From Terrimesophilobacter mesophilus (GTDB lineage Bacteria > Actinomycetota > Actinomycetes > Actinomycetales > Microbacteriaceae): a DNA stretch of 64,000 bases. Position 1 is the stretch's first letter. Each line of letters starts with the position of its first letter. The DNA lies in assembly GCF_014200375.1 (NCBI RefSeq), contig NZ_JACHBP010000001.1, positions 930,001 through 994,000 of the forward strand. Reading direction: 5' to 3'. The position numbers were made by a program, and so were the translations under genes. Under the pieces are notes generated by a model that was not told the origin of the DNA, made no database searches, and saw only the letters and a program-made list of their open reading frames with translations. Of the stretch, positions 44,530 to 53,581 are shown one piece after another.

Positions 44530-45309
44530 ATGATCAAGATCGCAGTGCTCGTGAAGGAAGTGCCCGACACGTGGAGCGACCGGCGGATCGATCCGGGGAC
44601 GAAGCGCGTGGACCGTGACGGCGACGTCGTGATCGATGAGATCAACGAGAAGGCGGTCGAGGCGGCGCTCCAGGTCAAGGAGTCCGGCGGTGGCGAGGTG
44701 ACGGCGGTCACGATGGGTCCGAAGAACGCCCTGGATGCCGTGCGCAAGGCCCTCGCGATGGGCGCTGATGCGGGCATCCACATCATCGACGAAGCCCTCG
44801 GGGGTTCGGATGCCCTCCAGACCTCCGCCGCGCTGGCCGCTGCACTCGGATCCCGCGGCTTCGACCTCGTCATCGCCGGCAACGAGTCGACAGACGGCCG
44901 CACCGCCGCCGTCCCCGCCATGCTCGCCGAACGCCTCGGGCTCTCCCAGGCGACATTCCTGCGCACGCTCACGGTGAAGGATGGAACGGTGACGGGCGAG
45001 CGGATGACCGATGACGGCCACGTGGAGGTCCGCGCCTCGCTTCCTGCCCTCGTCTCGGTGACCGAGCAGATCGCCGAAGCGCGGTTCCCCAACTTCAAGG
45101 GCATCATGGCCGCGAAGAAGAAGCCGGTCGAGACACTCGGACTTGCGGAGCTGGGGATCGCTGCCGGTGACGCGGGCGGTGCGAACTCGTGGTCCGTCGT
45201 GGAGACGGTGGCCGCGAAACCGCCTCGCGAGGGCGGAACGATCATCAAGGACGACGGCACTGCGGGCCAGAAACTCGCCGACTACCTCGCCTCGGCGAAA
45301 CTGATCTAG
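44530..45309 (+). CDS. etfB: Electron transfer flavoprotein beta subunit
   Basis: 259 aa. IKIAVLVKEVPDTWSDRRID is the EtfB N-terminus. DEINEKAVEAALQVKESGGGEVTAVTMGP and VIAGNESTDGRTAAVPAML follow, then VSVTEQIAEARFPNFKGIMAAKKKP, the recognition-loop region. AMP binds this subunit. ATG at 44530 gives the normal start; one nine bases upstream is also possible. Ten bases separate it from etfA. It accepts electrons from acyl-CoA dehydrogenases such as the one divergently encoded. Confidence 0.95.
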   Translation: MIKIAVLVKEVPDTWSDRRIDPGTKRVDRDGDVVIDEINEKAVEAALQVKESGGGEVTAVTMGPKNALDAVRKALAMGADAGIHIIDEALGGSDALQTSAALAAALGSRGFDLVIAGNESTDGRTAAVPAMLAERLGLSQATFLRTLTVKDGTVTGERMTDDGHVEVRASLPALVSVTEQIAEARFPNFKGIMAAKKKPVETLGLAELGIAAGDAGGANSWSVVETVAAKPPREGGTIIKDDGTAGQKLADYLASAKLI

Positions 45310-45319
45310 GGGAACTGAC

Positions 45320-46276
45320 ATGTCACAGGTACTCGTTCTCGTCGAACTGGCCGGGGGAAAGCCGGCCGAATCCACTCGCGAACTGCTCGCGGCGGCCGCG
45401 GTTCTCGGCGAGCCGGCCGCTGTCGTCGCGTCAGGCTCTGCCAAGGAGCTCGCCGCAGAGCTCGGCAGGCTCGGAGCCGAAACCGTCTACGCATCATCCG
45501 CCGAGGGGGCAGACTCGCTCCTGGTGACCCCTCAGGTCGCCGCACTCGCGGCCGCGGTCGAGGCCGCACAGCCGTCCGCCGTGATCGTGGGATCGAGCCC
45601 GGATTCCCGGGAGGCAGGAGCCCGCCTCGCTGTGCGCGTCGGCGGCGCATATCAGAGCGATGTCATCGGGCTCGAAGCGGATGGCACCGTCGCGCAGCAG
45701 GCGTTCGGCGGTGCGTTCAACATCACCGCGAGCGCGGCGAAGGGCATCCCGGTGATCTCGCTGCGGTCGAACTCGATCGACGGCGCTGCCGCGGCGGCAT
45801 CCGGAACCCTCGTGCAACTGGATGTGTCCGGCGACACGGCGCCCACGACGGAGATCGTCTCGCGGCACCAGCAGACGGCCGCGTCGGAGCGGCCGAGCCT
45901 GAAGGCCGCGAACATCGTCGTCTCCGGTGGTCGCGGTCTCGGCTCGAAGGAGAAGTTCGTGCTCGTCGAAGAGCTCGCGGACCTGCTGGGCGCGGCGCTC
46001 GGCGCCTCGCGCGCCGCTGTGGATGCCGGCTACTGCGAGCACAACCTGCAGGTCGGCCAGACCGGAACGACCGTCTCACCGAACCTCTACATCGCGGTGG
46101 GGATCTCCGGCGCCATCCAGCACCTCGCCGGCATGCAGAGCTCGAAGACGATCGTGGCGATCAACAAGGACGAGAATTCTCCCATCTTCGACATCGCCGA
46201 CTTCGGCATCGTCGGCGACCTGTTCACGGTTGTCCCGCAGTTCATGGATGCGGTCAAGGCAAGGAAGAACGGATGA
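45320..46276 (+). CDS. etfA: Electron transfer flavoprotein alpha subunit
   Basis: 318 aa. The C-terminal FAD domain is clear: [60 protein letters not shown] and [20 protein letters not shown]. The stop overlaps the cytochrome b start (ATGA). With EtfB it carries electrons from acyl-CoA dehydrogenases to a quinone-linked acceptor. Confidence 0.96.
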   Translation: MSQVLVLVELAGGKPAESTRELLAAAAVLGEPAAVVASGSAKELAAELGRLGAETVYASSAEGADSLLVTPQVAALAAAVEAAQPSAVIVGSSPDSREAGARLAVRVGGAYQSDVIGLEADGTVAQQAFGGAFNITASAAKGIPVISLRSNSIDGAAAAASGTLVQLDVSGDTAPTTEIVSRHQQTAASERPSLKAANIVVSGGRGLGSKEKFVLVEELADLLGAALGASRAAVDAGYCEHNLQVGQTGTTVSPNLYIAVGISGAIQHLAGMQSSKTIVAINKDENSPIFDIADFGIVGDLFTVVPQFMDAVKARKNG

Positions 46277-47193
46277 CGCTGGCTGCCTTCCGCGAGAGCC
46301 GCTGGTTCCGGCTGGTCTGGATCATCCCGGTACTCATCGTCCTGGCGGCGATCGTCGTCGGCATCGCGATGTGGCTTCGGAGCCTGTCCGGCATGCAGTC
46401 CTTCATGACCACCTATCCGGGGCGCAGCGACCTGCCGGAGGGGACGCCGGTGGGCTTCCCGGCCTGGCTCGCCTGGCAGCACTTCTTCAACGCGTTCTTC
46501 ATCCTGTTCGTGATCCGCTCCGGATGGCTCATCCGCACGACGAAGCGGCCGGCCGCCTATTGGACCCGCAATAACACGGGGATCCTGCGCACGAAGGGCG
46601 AACCGCAGCGGATCAGCATCCACCAGTGGTTCCACATCAGCGTCGACGCGCTGTGGCTCGTCAACGGCATCGTGTTCTACGTGCTCATCTTCGTCACGGG
46701 GCAGTGGGCGCGCATCGTTCCGACGAGCTGGGACATCTTCCCGAACGCGCTCTCCGCGGGGATCCAGTACGCGTCACTGAACTGGCCACTCGAGATGGGC
46801 TGGGTCAACTACAACGCGCTTCAGGTGCTCACCTACTTCGTGACCGTGTTCATCGCAGCGCCGCTCGCCGTGATCACCGGTTTGCGGATGACGCCGGGGC
46901 TCGCCGCGCGCTGGAAGCCGTTCGAGCGGGTCTACCCCGTCCGGCTCGCGCGACTCCTCCACTTCCCGATCATGATCTACTTCGTGCTCTTCATCGTCGT
47001 ACACGTGTTCCTCGTGCTCACGACAGGAGCGCTCAACAACCTCAACCACATGTACGCCGTGCGCGACGACCAGTCGTGGTGGGGCTTCGGCATCTTCGTG
47101 GCGTCGCTCGTGGTCATGGCTGTCGCATGGGTCGCCGCGAAGCCCTCGATCCTCGCCATGATCGCGGGGCTCAGCGGAAAGGTGCGGCGGTAG
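46273..47193 (+). CDS. Cytochrome b/b6-type membrane protein
   Basis: 306 aa with about five membrane spans ([92 protein letters not shown]). Histidines at membrane positions ([35 protein letters not shown]) suit two b hemes. It is translationally coupled to etfA, which suggests it passes ETF electrons into the membrane, in place of or beside the usual ETF-quinone oxidoreductase; this is an inference. Confidence 0.85.
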   Translation: MTLAAFRESRWFRLVWIIPVLIVLAAIVVGIAMWLRSLSGMQSFMTTYPGRSDLPEGTPVGFPAWLAWQHFFNAFFILFVIRSGWLIRTTKRPAAYWTRNNTGILRTKGEPQRISIHQWFHISVDALWLVNGIVFYVLIFVTGQWARIVPTSWDIFPNALSAGIQYASLNWPLEMGWVNYNALQVLTYFVTVFIAAPLAVITGLRMTPGLAARWKPFERVYPVRLARLLHFPIMIYFVLFIVVHVFLVLTTGALNNLNHMYAVRDDQSWWGFGIFVASLVVMAVAWVAAKPSILAMIAGLSGKVRR

Positions 47194-47235
47194 TCGCGCT
47201 CGCTTTTCGCGTCGGCGGTGCAGCCGCCGCGCCGA

Positions 47236-47667
47236 TCAGCCCGCAGTGCTTCCCGCGGTACCGATGCTCACCATCCAGTGCGTGCCGAACCGGTCGGTGA
47301 GCATCCCAAACTGGTCGCCCCAGGGGGCCGTGTCCAGCGGCATGGTGATGTCTGCGCCATCCTGAAGCCGCTCCCAGTAGCCGCGAAGCTCGGCGTCGTC
47401 AGTGCTTCGTCCGCTGAGCGAGATCGAGATCGTGCTGCCCGGCTGGTAGTTCATCGTCTTCGTGGAGTCCGAGGCCATGATCGTCAGGCCGTTCGAGGTG
47501 TCGAGCTGGCTGTGCATCACGAGATCCTGCTCATCGACATCCTCACTCGCGTGGAAGTCGCCGAATGTGCTGACGCTGAGCTCGCCTCCGAAAACGGATT
47601 TATAGAACTCCATCGCCTCGCGAGCATTGTCTCGGAAGCTGAGGTAGGGGTTCAGAAGCGTGGTCAT
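47236..47667 (-). CDS. VOC family protein (PhnB-like)
   Basis: 143 aa. NPYLSFRDNAREAMEFYKSVFGGELSVSTF is the PhnB/3-demethylubiquinone-methyltransferase-like glyoxalase N-terminus; SISLSGRSTDDAELRGYWERLQDGADITMPLDTAPWGDQFGMLTDRFG is the second repeat. Catalytic activity is not established for this subgroup. GGAGGA stands upstream of the ATG. Monocistronic. Confidence 0.88.
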   Translation of the reverse strand: MTTLLNPYLSFRDNAREAMEFYKSVFGGELSVSTFGDFHASEDVDEQDLVMHSQLDTSNGLTIMASDSTKTMNYQPGSTISISLSGRSTDDAELRGYWERLQDGADITMPLDTAPWGDQFGMLTDRFGTHWMVSIGTAGSTAG

Positions 47668-47746
47668 GGTGGATTCCTCCGTCCGTCGATCCCAACATTA
47701 TGAGCCACAAACCTCCGGATTGGGCGGTCGATTTCCCGCTGACGGC

Positions 47747-48796
47747 TCAAGCGTTGCCGGGGGCGAGCCCGAGGTCGGCGAGGCTCTCCGCCGTGGCCTT
47801 GAGAAGCTCGGCGTTGGAGTGCGGTTCCCATCCGAGGAGCGACTTCGCCTTCGCATTCGACACCTCGCGGTGGTTGCCGAGCCTGCGGGCGATCTCGCGA
47901 AGCGACGGGTCAAACAGCGCGGCAGTCCTGACCATCCAGTTCGGCAGGACGAATGTCGACACCTTGCGGGCCGCCTCCCCCAGTTGGTCGCGGAGGATCT
48001 GCGCCAGCTGCGGCACCGTGAGCACCCCGTCGGATGTCGCGAGGAACCTCTCGCCCGCCGCCGCCGGATTCGTCATCGCGCGCACATGGAGGTCGGCGAC
48101 ATCCCGTACGTCCACGAACGCGAAGGTCACCTTCGGCAGTCCGGGGGTGGCACCGTTCAGCAGCCTGCGGACGAGTTCAATGGATGTCGAGAGGTCGGTG
48201 CCGTACACCGGCCCCAGGATGGCGGTCGGGTTCACGACGCTCAACTCCATCGATCCGCCCTCGCGGTCCATGAAGTCCCACGCGGCGCGCTCCGCGAGAG
48301 TCTTCGACTTCACGTAGGCGCTCACGTTCGCCGTCGCATCCGTCCAGTCGTCTTCGGTGTACGGGCGTGTGAGTTCCTTCGTCCCGTAGCCGATCGCCGC
48401 GAACGAGGACGTGAGGACGACGCGCTTCACGCCGGCATCCCGTGCGGCCTTCAGCACGCGCAGGGCCCCCTCCCTGGCCGGGCGGATGAGGTCGTCCTCG
48501 TCTTTCGGATCGCGACCGGGGAACGGGGACGCGACGTGCAGCACGTAGGTGCAGCCGTCTGCGGCGTCCGCCCAACCGGCGTCGCTCAGCAGGTCGGCGA
48601 CCCGGAACTCGAGCGCCTCGCCCGGCGCATCGTTCATGGCGGCGCCGGCCTTCGCGAGCATCGCGCGCACCTCGTGATCGCGGTCGAGCGACCGCACCGT
48701 CGTGCGCACGCGATATCCGGCGTTCAGGAGCGCCTGGATGCAGTGCACCCCCACAAATCCGGAACCGCCGGTGACCAGAACCCGCTCGCCGCTCAT
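47747..48796 (-). CDS. NAD(P)-dependent epimerase/reductase (extended SDR)
   Basis: 349 aa. VLVTGGSGFVGVHCIQALLNAGYRVRTTVRS is the NADP-binding start. VLHVASPFPGRDPKDEDDLI resembles dihydroflavonol-4-reductase/aldehyde reductases, and VSAYVKSKTLAERAAWDF supplies the YxxxK pair. The substrate is probably an aldehyde or ketone; not resolved further. GGGAG precedes the ATG. Confidence 0.9.
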   Translation of the reverse strand: MSGERVLVTGGSGFVGVHCIQALLNAGYRVRTTVRSLDRDHEVRAMLAKAGAAMNDAPGEALEFRVADLLSDAGWADAADGCTYVLHVASPFPGRDPKDEDDLIRPAREGALRVLKAARDAGVKRVVLTSSFAAIGYGTKELTRPYTEDDWTDATANVSAYVKSKTLAERAAWDFMDREGGSMELSVVNPTAILGPVYGTDLSTSIELVRRLLNGATPGLPKVTFAFVDVRDVADLHVRAMTNPAAAGERFLATSDGVLTVPQLAQILRDQLGEAARKVSTFVLPNWMVRTAALFDPSLREIARRLGNHREVSNAKAKSLLGWEPHSNAELLKATAESLADLGLAPGNA

Positions 48797-48876
48797 GCAT
48801 TTCTCCCGTCGATGTCTGCGAACTCCATCATGCGCCCGATTCCCGTCGCGGTTGGTACATGTGGTGGACTGAATTC

Positions 48877-49659
48877 ATGCAGTTTCGCAGTTACGCCGCG
48901 ATCGGCGACAGTTTCACCGAGGGTGTCGGCGACGAGTTGCCGGATGGCGTCGCGCGTGGCTGGGCGGACCTCGTGGCGCTCGGGCTCGCGCTTGCCGCGC
49001 GCGACGGCGACGGCGCGGCTTCTGCGGGGGGCGCTACTCCGTTCGGATACGCGAACCTCGCGATCCGGGGTCGCCTGCTCGGACCGATCATCGACGAGCA
49101 GCTGGATGCGGCGATCGCGCTCCGCCCCGACCTGCTGAGTCTCAACGGCGGTGGCAACGACATCATGCGTCCGAAGGTGTCGGTTGAGTCGGTCGCCGAC
49201 CGGTTGGCGGCGGCAGCCGAGAAGGCCATGGCGGCCGGCATCCACGTGCTGCTGCTGAGTGGCGGCAACCCGACGAAACATATTCCACTCGGGGCACGTA
49301 TCGAAGTGCGCGGCGAGCAGCTGGCGGCCGCGGTGCGGGCACGGGTGCCGGCATCCGGGACCATCACGTTCGTCGACAACTGGGCGGATGCCGAGCTCAC
49401 CGACCTGCGCTACTGGTCGGTCGACAAGCTGCACCTGAACTCGCTTGGACACCGGCGGGTCGCCGGCAACGTTCTGACCGGCCTCGGCGCGCCCGTGCCG
49501 GACTGGGGCGACGAGCAGCTGGAGCTGAAACGCCCGGGAACGATCGAGTATTGGCGCGGATTCGTGCTGCCGTGGATCGGCCGGCGGCTCACGGGGAGGT
49601 CGTCGGGCGACGGACGGGAACCGAAGCGGCCCACGCTGCTGCCCGTGCAGCTGGCCTAG
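48877..49659 (+). CDS. SGNH/GDSL-family hydrolase
   Basis: 260 aa. The catalytic serine is in block I (AAIGDSFTEGVGDE), block III is SLNGGGNDIM, and block V DKLHLNSLGHRRVAGNVL gives the Asp-His pair. Esterase or deacetylase; no signal peptide is visible, so it is probably cytoplasmic. ATG at 48877 gives a normal start. A strong hairpin follows at 49717. Confidence 0.9.
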   Translation: MQFRSYAAIGDSFTEGVGDELPDGVARGWADLVALGLALAARDGDGAASAGGATPFGYANLAIRGRLLGPIIDEQLDAAIALRPDLLSLNGGGNDIMRPKVSVESVADRLAAAAEKAMAAGIHVLLLSGGNPTKHIPLGARIEVRGEQLAAAVRARVPASGTITFVDNWADAELTDLRYWSVDKLHLNSLGHRRVAGNVLTGLGAPVPDWGDEQLELKRPGTIEYWRGFVLPWIGRRLTGRSSGDGREPKRPTLLPVQLA

Positions 49660-49716
49660 CGGGGTTCGTGGCCGGCTACCCGGTCGCCTGGATCCTGGCG
49701 AATGCTGCCGCTCACG

Positions 49717-49748
49717 ACGAATGCGCCCGTGCGGGCGGGCGCATTCGT
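49717..49748 (+). terminator. Hairpin downstream of the SGNH hydrolase
   Basis: ACGAATGCGCCCG and CGGGCGCATTCGT form a perfect 13-bp stem with a six-base loop, 57 bases after the stop. No U-run, but no other gene lies here, so it probably ends the hydrolase transcript. Confidence 0.55.
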
Positions 49749-49819
49749 GTCGGCCGGCATCATTCGGCGCACAGGTCCGGACGGGTCGTAATGCCGGAAA
49801 CCCGTTACCCCCAGCACAC

Positions 49820-49849
49820 TTGACAGGCAAGTGACTACTTGCCTACGGT
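49820..49849 (+). promoter_or_regulatory. arsR promoter and autoregulatory operator
   Basis: TTGACA (49820-49825) is a consensus -35. TACGGT (49844-49849) is the -10, 18 bases on and exactly six bases before the ATG. Between them lies AGGCAAGT-GACT-ACTTGCCT (49825-49844), a perfect 8-bp inverted repeat. An ArsR dimer bound there would cover the whole spacer and block the leaderless promoter. Confidence 0.7.
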
Positions 49850-49855
49850 GTGTCC

Positions 49856-50146
49856 ATGGGCGACGTGTACAAAGCTGTGGCGGATGAGACCCGCCGCATC
49901 ATCCTCGACGAACTGCTCGAACGCGACGAGCAGACCCTGTTCGAGCTGTGCACCCGCCTCACGATGAAGCATGGCCTGAGCTCGACGCGGCAGGCGGTGT
50001 CCCAGCACCTCGAGGTGCTCGAGGATGCCGGGCTCGTCCACAGCGAGCGCCGGGGCCGCTACAAGATCCACACCATCGATACGCGCCCACTCGCGCAGAT
50101 CGCAGACCGGTGGCCCGTGCGGCCGCCACGAGAGGACATCCCATGA
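49856..50146 (+). CDS. ArsR-family transcriptional regulator
   Basis: 96 aa winged-helix repressor. DVYKAVADETRRIILDELLE is the ArsR N-terminus, SSTRQAVSQHLEVLEDAGLV the recognition helix and HSERRGRYKIHTI the wing. No cysteine cluster for metal is visible, so it probably senses something other than arsenic or heavy metals. ATG at 49856 is chosen from the leaderless promoter; a GTG six bases earlier is possible. The VOC gene follows with ATGA overlap, a common pair in Actinobacteria. Confidence 0.92.
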   Translation: MGDVYKAVADETRRIILDELLERDEQTLFELCTRLTMKHGLSSTRQAVSQHLEVLEDAGLVHSERRGRYKIHTIDTRPLAQIADRWPVRPPREDIP

Positions 50147-50532
50147 GAATCACTGTGACGAGCGTGCTGGTCGACGACCAGGATCGAGCGCTCGCCTTCT
50201 ACACCGAGAAGCTCGGCTTCGTCATCGTGCACGACATCCCGATGGGCGAGCACCGCTGGCTGGCGCTCGTCTCCCCCGAGGACCCGGATGGCACACAGCT
50301 CATCCTCGAACCCTCCGACCACCCTGCAGTCGCTCCCTTCAAGGCCGCACTCGTCGCCGACGGCATCCCCTTCACCTCGTTCGGGGTCGCGGATGCCGTG
50401 GCGGAGTACGAGCGCCTGCTCGCTCTGGGCGTCGAGTTCTCCCAGCCGCCCGTCGTCGGCGGACCGGTCACAACAGCGGTGTTCGACGACACCGTGGGCA
50501 ACCTCATCCAGATCGCGAGTATGAACGGGTGA
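50143..50532 (+). CDS. VOC family protein (glyoxalase/dioxygenase fold)
   Basis: 129 aa. VTSVLVDDQDRALAFYTEKLGFVIVHDIPMG is the first beta-alpha-beta-beta-beta unit, and the second includes VGGPVTTAVFDDTVGNLIQI. Glutathione- or mycothiol-dependent lyase and resistance proteins share this fold; the substrate is unknown. It is controlled with the ArsR gene it overlaps. Confidence 0.9.
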   Translation: MRITVTSVLVDDQDRALAFYTEKLGFVIVHDIPMGEHRWLALVSPEDPDGTQLILEPSDHPAVAPFKAALVADGIPFTSFGVADAVAEYERLLALGVEFSQPPVVGGPVTTAVFDDTVGNLIQIASMNG

Positions 50533-50538
50533 GCACGG

Positions 50539-50967
50539 TCACCTTGCCGCGTCGAAGCGGATGCCGGTGATGGTCTCGACCTCGATGCGCACGTAGTTCC
50601 ACTTCTCGGTGGGCAGCGTCGACTGCAGGTCGAGGATGCCGGACTCCAGGATGTCGGCGTCGAACATCATGCGGCGCGCGACGCCGCGGGCGACGACGCT
50701 CCAGTGGATTCGCCCGCGATGGCCATCCGTCTGGAACGCCACGGTCGGCTGTTCGGTGAGGTCGATGAGTTTGCTGCCGGGTGCGGTTCGAAACAGGATG
50801 CGCTCCTGGAACACGTGGAAGTTGATCGGGAAGATGTCGGGCGTCACGTCGCCCGTGACCGGGTCGACGGTCGCGGTGGCGAGGCGGCCGACGCCATCCT
50901 TCTCGAGGAGGCTCCAGCATTCCGCCACCGTGAGTTGTTTCGTGACCGACACCGAATCATCCGCCAT
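50539..50967 (-). CDS. Pyridoxamine 5'-phosphate oxidase family protein
   Basis: 142 aa split beta-barrel flavin/F420-binding protein. LTVAECWSLLEKDGVGRLATATVDPVTGDVTPDIFPINFHV is the typical N-terminal sheet, and TAPGSKLIDLTEQPTVAFQTDG the second half. Function is not known; many relatives bind FMN, F420 or heme. GGGGAG precedes the ATG. Confidence 0.88.
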   Translation of the reverse strand: MADDSVSVTKQLTVAECWSLLEKDGVGRLATATVDPVTGDVTPDIFPINFHVFQERILFRTAPGSKLIDLTEQPTVAFQTDGHRGRIHWSVVARGVARRMMFDADILESGILDLQSTLPTEKWNYVRIEVETITGIRFDAAR

Positions 50968-51042
50968 GGTTGCTCCCCTGCGCTCGGCAGCAAGCCTAGT
51001 TCGCCCGCGCCGGCACCGACTGGTCGTCGAGCAGAGGTCTCA

Positions 51043-52050
51043 CTACTTCAGCAGGTCGGCGTGGTGGATCTCGGCGACGTTCGGGTGGGCCCGCAGCCGG
51101 TACCGCAAGGCGTTGTCGCCGTAGGTCTCCAGGATGGGGCTGTCGGTCGGGTCGACGGACAGCCCGCGGGCCTCCGCCCGCAGTGCAGGGTCGAGATCCA
51201 GCTGCGGCATGGTGGCATCGAGGGCCGGATTGAAGAAGAACGGGATGGAGATGCGGTCGGTGCCGACCTGCGGCGACACGACGCGGTGCAGCGTGGCCTT
51301 GAGGTAGCCGTCCGTCGCCAGCTCGAGCATCTCGCCGATGTTGACGATGAAAGCGCCGGGGATGGATGGCGCATCGATCCAGTCCCCATCGTGCTCGACC
51401 TGGAGTCCGCCCTTGTCCGGTTCGACGAGGAGCAGGGTGAGCACGCCGCCGTCGCGATGAGCGCCGACGCCCTGCTTGGCGACATCCGCCGACTCGCCCG
51501 GGTAGCGCACGATTTTGAGAAGTGAGAACGGATGGTCGGCGAACGCGGCGTCGAAGACGTGCTCGCCGGCGCCGAGTGCGAATGCCCAGGTGCGCAGGAG
51601 GCGGAGGGCCAGGGCATTGAGCTCGGCCGTCCAACGGGCCACGACGAGCTGGAGTTCCGGAAAGTTCGCCGGCCACAGGTTGGGGCCCTCGAGGCGCCAG
51701 TAGTCGGGCACGCCATCGCCGCGTTCGACGGCGTCGCGCTCTTCGCCGATGTCGATCTGTTCCCGCCAGTCCACGTCCCCGTGGGTGAGCTCGCGGCCGA
51801 TCCGGGTATAACCGCGGAACTGCGGGCTGTGGATGTTCTCGATCGCGAGCTTCTCCTCTTCTGGAAGGTCGAAGAAACGGCGGGAGACCTCCAGGATGTC
51901 GTCGATCAGCGCAGGGTCGATGCCGTGGCCGACGAGGTAGAAGAACCCGACCTCATGGGTCGCACGGCGCAGTTCCTGGCGGAATCGCTCGGCCGCCTCC
52001 TCACTCTGGTCGAGCTGGGACATGTCGAGGATGGGAAGGGAATCTAGCAC
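51043..52050 (-). CDS. 2-oxoglutarate/Fe(II)-dependent oxygenase, isopenicillin-N-synthase-like
   Basis: 335 aa. The N-terminal DIOX_N domain (LPILDMSQLDQSEEAAERFRQELRRATHEVGFFYLVGHGID) precedes the double-stranded beta-helix. GAHRDGGVLTLLLVE gives the H-x-D pair, ATLHRVVSPQVGTDRISIPFF the distal His and the R-x-S that holds 2-oxoglutarate. The product is unknown. It is monocistronic, with GAAGG upstream of the GTG. The tRNA-Arg gene lies upstream on the same strand. Confidence 0.92.
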   Translation of the reverse strand: MLDSLPILDMSQLDQSEEAAERFRQELRRATHEVGFFYLVGHGIDPALIDDILEVSRRFFDLPEEEKLAIENIHSPQFRGYTRIGRELTHGDVDWREQIDIGEERDAVERGDGVPDYWRLEGPNLWPANFPELQLVVARWTAELNALALRLLRTWAFALGAGEHVFDAAFADHPFSLLKIVRYPGESADVAKQGVGAHRDGGVLTLLLVEPDKGGLQVEHDGDWIDAPSIPGAFIVNIGEMLELATDGYLKATLHRVVSPQVGTDRISIPFFFNPALDATMPQLDLDPALRAEARGLSVDPTDSPILETYGDNALRYRLRAHPNVAEIHHADLLK

Positions 52051-52126
52051 CCTTCAATCTTCACAGGTGGAGACGTTTCGCGCTGAAGGTTACGGCGGCC
52101 CCGAGAACCGGCCCACGATGTCGCAG

Positions 52127-52198
52127 TGCCCCTGGAGGGACTCGAACCCCCAACCGTTTCCTTAGGACGGAACTGCTCTTCCATTGAGCTACAGAGGC
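52127..52198 (-). tRNA. tRNA-Arg (anticodon CCU)
   Basis: 72 bases on the minus strand. The acceptor stem GCCTCTG pairs with CAGGGGC, with A as discriminator; the 3' CCA is not encoded. D arm GCTC/GAGC and T arm GGGGG-TTCGAGT-CCCTC are intact. The anticodon loop is GTCCTAA, so the anticodon is CCT, reading AGG. The outer anticodon-stem pair is a G-A mismatch. TAAACT at 52209-52214 is a likely -10. Confidence 0.93.
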
Positions 52199-52208
52199 TG
52201 GCCCCCTG

Positions 52209-52214
52209 AGTTTA
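52209..52214 (-). promoter_or_regulatory. -10 element of tRNA-Arg
   Basis: TAAACT on the minus strand, 10 bases before the tRNA 5' end. No strong -35. Confidence 0.4.
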
Positions 52215-52261
52215 GCGAAGATGGCGCGCGGGAGTTCTCTTCGAGACGGCCTTCGGACTCT

Positions 52262-52903
52262 TCAGGGCGTGGGGCTCGCACCACCCGCGGCGTTACCCCG
52301 CTCTTCCTGGGTGAACTCGGTCCTCACGCCCTGGCGACTGTCCGCCATCTTGCGGCTCATCGCGGCACGCGATGCGCTCACGCCGGCCGCGCTCGCCGCG
52401 TAAGTCAGGGCGTCGCCGGGGGCGATGCCGATCTTCTGCGCCTCGAGCACGGCATCCTGGTTCGCGCCGAGGAAGGTGATGTCCCAACCGAACTTCTCCC
52501 GCTGGTGGGTGATCATCGTCTTGATGGTGTCCGCCGTGTACTCGTGCGAGGCGTTCTCGTGCCCGTCGGTGACGATCGCGACGAGCACCGTGCCGGGGCG
52601 TGCGTGCTCGGGCAGATCCGCGAGGGCCTTGCCGAAGGTGTTGAACGACCAGCCGACCGCGTCATACAGCGCGGTCGAGCCCCGGGGAACCAGTTCGACC
52701 TTCACATCCTGCGGCTGGGCGAACGCGTGGGTGTGCTCGATCAGCTCATCGAAGGTGACGATGTCGATGGTGAGCATTCCCGGTTGCTGCGCCTGATCGG
52801 CGATCAGCTGCTCGAGTCCGCCGACCATGTCGTCGCGGATGTCGCTCATGGAACCGGACCGGTCGAGGATGATGAGAAGTGCCGTGTAGTTGGAATCAGT
52901 CAT
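52262..52903 (-). CDS. von Willebrand factor A domain protein
   Basis: 213 aa consisting of one VWA domain. The MIDAS metal site is complete: DRSGSMS near the N-terminus, the threonine in GSTALYDAVG and the aspartate in VTDGHENASH. No signal peptide. Free VWA proteins of this type act as metal-dependent scaffolds; its partner is unknown. GGAAGGG precedes the ATG. Confidence 0.88.
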   Translation of the reverse strand: MTDSNYTALLIILDRSGSMSDIRDDMVGGLEQLIADQAQQPGMLTIDIVTFDELIEHTHAFAQPQDVKVELVPRGSTALYDAVGWSFNTFGKALADLPEHARPGTVLVAIVTDGHENASHEYTADTIKTMITHQREKFGWDITFLGANQDAVLEAQKIGIAPGDALTYAASAAGVSASRAAMSRKMADSRQGVRTEFTQEERGNAAGGASPTP

Positions 52904-52969
52904 GAGTTGAACCCTTCCGAACGGAAAGCTCGCTGAATCGCGGGTAGGTCACGGTAGCACGGAGTGAAG

Positions 52970-53470
52970 CTACGCCGCGACGGGCGCCAGGAACTCTTCC
53001 CACTCGGGTTCTGCACGCTCGACGCCGCGCACCATCCAGTTCGTGCCGTGCGGCGGCTGAGGGTGGAAACGAAGTGTCCAATGCATCTCGCCGGGAGTGC
53101 GGTCGCCCTTCGCATTGTTGCAGCGCAGGCAGCACGCGATCAGGTTCTCCCAGGTGTCCTTGCCTCCACGCGACTTGGGCAGCACGTGGTCGATCGTCGA
53201 CGCAGAGCCGCCACAGTATCCGCAGCGCTGGGCATCACGCCGCAGCACCCCGCGCCGGCTCACCGGAATCGATCGACCGGTCGGGATCTTCACGTACCTG
53301 GTCAACAGGATGACCGACGGCCGATCGTATGCGCCGAATGCCGTATACACCGGATGCTCGTCATCCGCCGACAGGATCGTCGCCTTCTCGTTCATCACCA
53401 GCACGACCGCTCGTTTGAACGACACGACGGCGAGAGGCTCGAAGCCTGCGTTGAGGACCAGTGTGCGCAT
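52970..53470 (-). CDS. HNH endonuclease family protein
   Basis: 166 aa. RTLVLNAGFEPLAVVSFKRA is the N-terminus of a widespread actinobacterial HNH family. The zinc knuckles are C83-C86 (CGYC) and C114-C117 (CLRC), and the nuclease core has D94-H95 (TIDHVLPKSRGG) and N109 (WENLIACC), N118. Function is unknown; it is not linked to a restriction system here. The ATG used has GGAAGG six bases upstream; another ATG lies six bases earlier. A small gene with its own terminator lies just upstream. Confidence 0.88.
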   Translation of the reverse strand: MRTLVLNAGFEPLAVVSFKRAVVLVMNEKATILSADDEHPVYTAFGAYDRPSVILLTRYVKIPTGRSIPVSRRGVLRRDAQRCGYCGGSASTIDHVLPKSRGGKDTWENLIACCLRCNNAKGDRTPGEMHWTLRFHPQPPHGTNWMVRGVERAEPEWEEFLAPVAA

Positions 53471-53548
53471 GTTCATCCTTCCGAAGGGTCCTGGACGGCT
53501 TCCAGGAATTCGACCCACCCTGCAGGCCGGCGAGAGGGGGCGAGGAGA

Positions 53549-53581
53549 ACAAAAAAGCACCGCCGCGAGGCGCGGCAGTGC
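53549..53581 (-). terminator. Rho-independent terminator between the small ORF and the HNH gene
   Basis: On the minus strand: GCACTGCCGCG, loop CCT, CGCGGCGGTGC (one wobble), then six T. The stem begins within one base of the small ORF stop codon. It lies about 80 bases before the HNH gene on the same strand, so it can act as an attenuator for it. Confidence 0.85.

Noticed and set aside
52127-53470. tRNA-Arg, VWA and HNH genes as a remnant of an integrated element
   Set aside because: No repeat of the tRNA 3' end, no integrase and no composition shift; the genes are widespread chromosomal families.
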